This document shows, one piece after another, positions 4,400 to 8,483 of a stretch of 8,483 nucleotides of DNA. How positions within the stretch are numbered: position 1 is the stretch's first letter; every line of letters starts with the position of its first letter. The DNA lies in assembly GCA_964388665.1 (NCBI GenBank), contig CAYMBJ010000119.1, forward strand, positions 1 to 8,483, given 5' to 3'. Below the pieces are notes generated by a model. That model had not been told where the DNA came from. It searched no databases and saw only the letters and a list, made by a program, of their open reading frames with translations. A program made the position numbers and the translations under genes. This stretch comes from CALCCV01 sp964388665. GTDB taxonomy: Bacteria > Bdellovibrionota > Bdellovibrionia > Bdellovibrionales > Bdellovibrionaceae.

Positions 4400-6036
4400 A
4401 AAGCAATCTGCCCATTATTTTTTCCAGAACGGAAAAGGCCATTCTCTGCGGTGAAGACGAAAGCGTCGCCTGGCAGAAGCTCCCGCCCTCGCAAAAGTCC
4501 TATTTTTTGCGGAACTTTCTTCAGTCTCGAGGATATCTGCAACCCAGTTTTGAGCAAAAACAGCACTTGCTCTATGTCAATGTGGGTAAGCTGTTTCGGG
4601 CAAAGGACTTTAATGTGATCGACGCCCCCGAAGAGATGCAATGGCAAAAGCGGCGCTTCGTCAAAGGACGAACTCTGGACCCTGCCCTACTCAATGAAGT
4701 CACCAACTGGGCGCGCCGTCGATTACAAACAGTGGGTTACCCTTGTCCCAACGTCGAAGCCCAAGCCCTCATCGATTCGGAAAAAATTGAACTCACTGTG
4801 ACACCTGGTTTGCACTCAAGTTTTGGCACCTACAGCACTCAAGGTAACCTGAGCGTGCCGCCACAAACTCTCGATCGCTACACAGCATTCATCGAAGACG
4901 ACACATATGACATTCGGCTTTTGGAGCTCACTTCCAATCGCATCCTGGCAGAGGATCTGTATTTGAGCTCCTTTTTTGATACTTTGTGTGAAGGAGGCCG
5001 GAAAGTCGGCCTGGTGAGACGATTGGTCCCTGCCGAGCGGAAATTACTGCGATTTGGTTTTGGCGCGGACTCAGAAGTGGGTCCTCTGGCTCGCGCCAGT
5101 TGGCGTATCACCAAAATCACTGAAAAAGCGGATTCTGCAGAGTTGAGCATTTATTCTTCGCTACGTGAGCAGCGGTTCAATAGCCAATATCGTCACTATT
5201 TGTCCTCCAGTCTGGAATCGCGATTGAGCTTGGTGCCTTCAGTAAAGTTTCTGCGCGAGGATGAAAGCAATTATGAGTCAAGAACCTTTCAGATGGGCTT
5301 TTCAGTTTCATACAGCTGGGAGGAATACTCATTTCGCCCTGAAATATCCACCGGTCCCTACTGGGAGCAGGTCGAAACTCAGCGTGGCGAAGGCCCCAGC
5401 ATTACCAAAAAAACAAAAATCCTTTCGCGCATAGAGGCTTCTAGTCACTTTTATGAGTACTATTTACAAGATCCACAAGAGGGTTGGAACCTCACCCTTG
5501 ATATTGATTCACAAATTGATAAAAGTGTTGATGAGAGTATGTTTCATAAGGCGAACTTGAGAATGCATGCGCTCTGGAATTTGGGCGAATTTGATCCCCC
5601 ATATTTGGTGTTGGGATGGCGCAGTCACATGGCCACTTTTTTGATGGGTTCTGAAGAAAAACAATTGGCAAATCTTGCCGCTAAAGATCGCTTTTTCTTG
5701 GGTGGTGAGGCTGACCTGCGCGGCTTTTCGCGAAAGTCCCTGCCATCAAACGGCAGCGGCCTTTTGACCATCTTTTATCATGGCTGGGAGCTACGAACTG
5801 GACAGTGGTTTTCGATAAATATTCAACCCTTGCTCTTGGTCGATTTGGCTTGGACTGGAGATAGCAGCTCAACCATCAATGGCCCATTTTATCATACCTA
5901 CGGATTTGGTGCCCGCTATCGTTCACCATTTGGCGCGCTTCGCCTGACCTATGCTCGTGGTTTTGCTGAAGATCCCGCTGGCGATGCGCCACCACCCCAT
6001 GATCAGTTTTATTTTAGCTTTGGCAAGGAGTTTTGA
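4348..6036 (+). CDS. tamA: TamA-like Omp85 outer-membrane barrel (body of a frame-disrupted gene)
   Basis: Omp85/BamA-superfamily protein, probably the outer-membrane subunit of the TamAB complex. In this frame 562 codons are open from TTG 4348. The first three residues match the end of a signal peptide whose start lies in another frame (ATG 4292), so TTG is unlikely to be the true start. Residues about 20-225 hold POTRA-like segments, with FLRNFLQSRGY at 53-63 and the WARRRLQTVGYP region at 121-132 as typical helix-turn stretches. FGFGADSEVGPLARASW at 236-252 resembles the TamA entry into the barrel. GGEADLRGF at 452-460 is the conserved Omp85 RGF motif of barrel loop 6, and RYRSPFGALRLTYA near the end is also typical. 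The protein ends in aromatic F562, the usual outer-membrane insertion signal. The stop is one base before tamB, so the pair is one operon. The body is intact, which suggests the gene is in use. Family confidence is high; TamA rather than another Omp85 member is supported by the tamB neighbour. Confidence 0.9.
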   Translation: MPITSYAATQDFCDIHLESNLPIIFSRTEKAILCGEDESVAWQKLPPSQKSYFLRNFLQSRGYLQPSFEQKQHLLYVNVGKLFRAKDFNVIDAPEEMQWQKRRFVKGRTLDPALLNEVTNWARRRLQTVGYPCPNVEAQALIDSEKIELTVTPGLHSSFGTYSTQGNLSVPPQTLDRYTAFIEDDTYDIRLLELTSNRILAEDLYLSSFFDTLCEGGRKVGLVRRLVPAERKLLRFGFGADSEVGPLARASWRITKITEKADSAELSIYSSLREQRFNSQYRHYLSSSLESRLSLVPSVKFLREDESNYESRTFQMGFSVSYSWEEYSFRPEISTGPYWEQVETQRGEGPSITKKTKILSRIEASSHFYEYYLQDPQEGWNLTLDIDSQIDKSVDESMFHKANLRMHALWNLGEFDPPYLVLGWRSHMATFLMGSEEKQLANLAAKDRFFLGGEADLRGFSRKSLPSNGSGLLTIFYHGWELRTGQWFSINIQPLLLVDLAWTGDSSSTINGPFYHTYGFGARYRSPFGALRLTYARGFAEDPAGDAPPPHDQFYFSFGKEF

Positions 6037-6037
6037 C

Positions 6038-8380
6038 ATGAAGACCTTGAAGATCGTGTTGATAACTTTATGTTCTTTGCTGCTTCTTGTGATCGCCGTG
6101 GTCGCCCTGTTTTGGTGGAAACCAGAAATTCTGATTAGCGAGCGCTCCGTGCGTTCCGCCCTAAGCTTTGCACCTGATTCGATCCAAATCTCTTGGACCA
6201 ACTTGAATATTGATTTTGAAACTCTGAGTTTGGAATCCAAAAAGGTGCATATACAAAGCGCCGACCTCTGCGTAAAATTTCAAGAGAGCATCGATACCTG
6301 CATAGATGAGATCGACGTTGTCATTCAGTTTTCTCTCAAGGATTTTAATTTTGTTATTGATGACATTACAAAGGTGACTCTAAAAGTTCGTCACTTCAAG
6401 TACCTGGCGCCCGCTAAACAGGATGCGACTGGAGCTGATGATGATGATAAAGATCTGTCGTCCCAGTATTTTCTTCCCAATCTGCAACTTCCGCATTTGT
6501 CCGAGCTTCTCCCTGAGCAGTTTCCCTTTGACAAGATTGGCATTGTCGATTTGAGCATTGATGACTTTGTCTTTCAGAGCGGAGAGGAAAGCCCTCTCAT
6601 TGCTCATGCGCATGTCAAAAAGTCAGTGGCAGGCGATCATCCACTGGCGATTGAACTGAACGCAAAGATCCAAATGGCCGACGGGTTAAAGGCTGGCATT
6701 GATGGTAATATCTCACTGAACATCCAGGAGGTTGGGTTGACCTATGCTGGTGATCTATCTGTTGCTACGGATAAGTTTTCTGTGACCACTCCATTGACTC
6801 TCACTTGGGCCGATGACCTCAATTTAAGCTTTAAGCCCGAAATCAGATTTTCCAAAAAGTCTTATTCCGCAAATGCGCAACTCCAATGGACAAAAGAGTT
6901 CTTGAATTTAGAGGTTAAGAACATTCGGTGGCGACAGCAGTCCAAGTTCGGAAGACTCAGTCTGTATTCCTGCGCATTGCAAGTTTGGCTCAATGCTGAT
7001 AGCGGTGTGCTACAATTTGGAGATGTGGACTGTGCCCTCCACTTTGGCTTGAAAAAGGCTCAAGGTCCCGTGCGCTCATTGCCGCTGCTGGTTCAAACCC
7101 ATTTGGATGTCACTGAAAGTGCGCCGGCTGTGCTTTCTCTCGATGTTCGGACCGTTGTAACAAGCCATCAAAAGGTCTTGCGTGGGCGCATCTCTGGACG
7201 CACCCAAGTCGATTTTGCAATCGCTGCATTCTCCCACCCAGATTTTCCAGCAAATATTGAAGTGCCAGACTTTGCGGTTTCAGCGGATATCAAGATTCCG
7301 CAGTTTCAGGTTTGGAAGAGGGCATTTGATCGCACCCAGTATTCTTTTCCAGCGCCATTTCGTACCCTGGAGGGTTCATTGGGTTTGCAAGCCCAATCAA
7401 AATTGAATCAACTAACGAAAGACTTAAATATTGACGTTAAATTGACAACGAATCTCAAGGACGAAAAGCAAAAACTGGCCAGTGAGTCCAAGGCCAAGGT
7501 TCAAGTTCATGGACCCCTGCTTAAGCCAGAGAGCATTTCTTTAGTGGTGGATGCCCTTCTTCAGGATGTCGCAATCGAAGCCCCACCACTGCGCATGCAA
7601 AAACCACCGCAACTTCTCAAAGACAAGCGCTTTATCAGTAGCACCGAAAAGAAAACTCAAGCGAAAGTCGCACCCATCCCAATCGAATGGAAAGTGAATG
7701 TCAGAACTAAAAATCCTCTTGTGGTTTACTCGAATCTTTTAAACGACCCACTGCCAATTAATTTGGATTTGGCACTCATGGCAAAAAAACCCATGGAGGG
7801 CCAGATACAGATTAAATCTACTCCCTTTGAAATTTTTAACAAAAAGGCCCGTTTGGATTTTTTAAATATTTCTTATACTGATAAATCAAAGATTGGTAAT
7901 CTGGATGGAGTGATAAAATATGAAACTTCTGAGGTGAAGGTTGATATTTTTCTTCTTGGGAGCACCGAGCGACCGCAAGTGGACTTCATCAGTGATCCAC
8001 CTTTGAATCGAAACGACATTTTGTCAGTCATCTTGTACAACCGCTCGCTCGCTGAACTCTCCGATGATGAAGGCGCCTCCACCGCCAATTTTAGCAACGC
8101 CCTCAGCGATGGAGCTTTTGGTTTGTTCTCTTTAGTTTTTCTTTCCTCCACACCCATTCAGTCCGTGTCGTACAACCCTGCCACTCAGTCCTACATGGCA
8201 CGAATGAAGATTGATGATACAACAAGCCTCAATGTTGGCTCTGACTTTACAGATTCACAGCAATTTTCAATTCGAAAACGCTTGAAGGGCGCGTGGGTCC
8301 TCTCCACTGAGCTTCGCCAGCAAGAGGACGAACCCGACGCAGTATCCACAATGCTCGAGTGGTTCAAGCGCTATGAGTAG
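6038..8380 (+). CDS. tamB: TamB-like translocation and assembly module protein
   Basis: A 780-residue partner of the upstream TamA. Residues about 4-26 form one membrane helix with no obvious cleavage site, a signal anchor holding the protein in the inner membrane with the rest in the periplasm. The long middle is repetitive beta-strand-rich sequence of AsmA/TamB type. The C-terminal 150 or so residues match the TamB (DUF490) domain, with SDPPLNRNDILSVIL at 652-666, and the end carries the strand-rich RKRLKGAWVLSTELRQQ. TamB family proteins form a hydrophobic groove linking the two membranes and meet TamA at their C-terminus; work in Escherichia coli links them to outer-membrane protein assembly and phospholipid transport. 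At 780 residues it is clearly shorter than the roughly 1260 of E. coli TamB. Start: ATG 6038 with AAGGAG at 6025-6030; an upstream in-frame extension would overlap tamA and precede the anchor. The single-base gap after the tamA stop implies translational coupling. Confidence 0.92.
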   Translation: MKTLKIVLITLCSLLLLVIAVVALFWWKPEILISERSVRSALSFAPDSIQISWTNLNIDFETLSLESKKVHIQSADLCVKFQESIDTCIDEIDVVIQFSLKDFNFVIDDITKVTLKVRHFKYLAPAKQDATGADDDDKDLSSQYFLPNLQLPHLSELLPEQFPFDKIGIVDLSIDDFVFQSGEESPLIAHAHVKKSVAGDHPLAIELNAKIQMADGLKAGIDGNISLNIQEVGLTYAGDLSVATDKFSVTTPLTLTWADDLNLSFKPEIRFSKKSYSANAQLQWTKEFLNLEVKNIRWRQQSKFGRLSLYSCALQVWLNADSGVLQFGDVDCALHFGLKKAQGPVRSLPLLVQTHLDVTESAPAVLSLDVRTVVTSHQKVLRGRISGRTQVDFAIAAFSHPDFPANIEVPDFAVSADIKIPQFQVWKRAFDRTQYSFPAPFRTLEGSLGLQAQSKLNQLTKDLNIDVKLTTNLKDEKQKLASESKAKVQVHGPLLKPESISLVVDALLQDVAIEAPPLRMQKPPQLLKDKRFISSTEKKTQAKVAPIPIEWKVNVRTKNPLVVYSNLLNDPLPINLDLALMAKKPMEGQIQIKSTPFEIFNKKARLDFLNISYTDKSKIGNLDGVIKYETSEVKVDIFLLGSTERPQVDFISDPPLNRNDILSVILYNRSLAELSDDEGASTANFSNALSDGAFGLFSLVFLSSTPIQSVSYNPATQSYMARMKIDDTTSLNVGSDFTDSQQFSIRKRLKGAWVLSTELRQQEDEPDAVSTMLEWFKRYE

Positions 8381-8421
8381 AAAAAGCACTGGACTAACAG
8401 GCTCCTGAAAAACTCATAATT

Positions 8422-8442
8422 TTTTGATTTTTTAAATCAAAA
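8422..8442. other. AT-rich hairpin after tamB
   Basis: TTTTGATTT at 8422-8430 and AAATCAAAA at 8434-8442 form a perfect 9-bp stem with a 3-base loop, 41 bases after the tamB stop. It is AT-only apart from one G-C pair and no T-run follows, so alone it is a weak terminator. It is directly followed by the stronger hairpin at 8444-8481. Confidence 0.4.
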
Positions 8443-8443
8443 T

Positions 8444-8481
8444 GTTGTTCGATGTGATCTATGAGAGGCACATCGAACAAC
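8444..8481. terminator. 13-bp perfect stem-loop, candidate tam operon terminator
   Basis: GTTGTTCGATGTG at 8444-8456 pairs perfectly with CACATCGAACAAC at 8469-8481 around a 12-base loop. It begins 63 bases after the tamB stop. The window ends two bases later, so a following T-run cannot be seen. It may be a terminator, possibly shared with a convergent gene beyond the edge, or one copy of a dispersed palindromic repeat. Confidence 0.45.
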
Positions 8482-8483
8482 CA

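Noticed and set aside
5951..6037. Longer TamB start within tamA
   Set aside because: The extension would place 29 residues before the membrane anchor and overlap tamA. ATG 6038 has AAGGAG at ideal spacing.
6437..6451. DDDDK (enterokinase-like) sequence in TamB at residues 134-138
   Set aside because: It lies in an acidic linker-like stretch of a native TamB. The match is a coincidence of low-complexity codons, not evidence of an engineered tag.
1..8483. tRNA or rRNA genes
   Set aside because: I saw no cloverleaf arrangement and no conserved rRNA segments on either strand by eye.

Overview
The window looks like chromosomal DNA of a Gram-negative bacterium with moderate GC. The main reason is a two-gene pair at 4292-8380 that encodes an Omp85/TamA-type outer-membrane barrel with POTRA-like N-terminal regions, followed one base later by a TamB-type protein. 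Two further genes encode proteins with clear signal peptides. Poorly recognisable secreted proteins and an HEXXH peptidase beside a tam operon would fit a Bdellovibrionota- or Myxococcota-like organism, but that is only a guess.

Layout. 1-555: an open frame entering from the left edge (possible gene end at 177), then the first copy of a 214-bp repeat (237-450), then a unique stretch with a 14-bp perfect palindrome and a strong sigma70-type promoter. 556-1752: an AAA ATPase of the AAA_14/DUF4143 type, probably translated from a leaderless mRNA. 1753-2171: the second repeat copy (1767-1980, 4 differences), two hairpins, the second being a good intrinsic terminator, and an 8-bp inverted repeat. 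2172-2846: a small exported protein with an HELLH zinc-peptidase motif. 2847-3253: no confident gene, but one coding-looking minus-strand remnant. 3254-4054 (minus): an exported protein of unknown function with four cysteines in its mature part. 4055-4291: a divergent control region with a minus-strand promoter overlapping an inverted repeat. 4292-8380: the tamA-tamB pair. 8381-8483: two hairpins, one with a perfect 13-bp stem, running to the window edge.

Two things stand out. First, the ATPase gene, with its own promoter and operator-like palindrome, lies between two near-identical direct repeats and could be gained or lost as a 1530-bp unit. Second, the tamA reading frame is broken exactly inside a run of ten T residues. 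The only credible start and signal peptide (ATG at 4292) are in a different frame from the mature protein. One more T, or a -1 slip, joins them into a textbook signal peptide. This could be a base-calling error, a phase-variable ON/OFF switch, or programmed slippage.

How the genes work together: TamA (outer membrane) and TamB (inner-membrane anchored, spanning the periplasm) form one envelope complex linked to outer-membrane protein assembly and lipid traffic, and here they are translationally coupled. The other genes appear to be independent single-gene units with their own signals. The flanking repeats suggest that the ATPase is accessory DNA.
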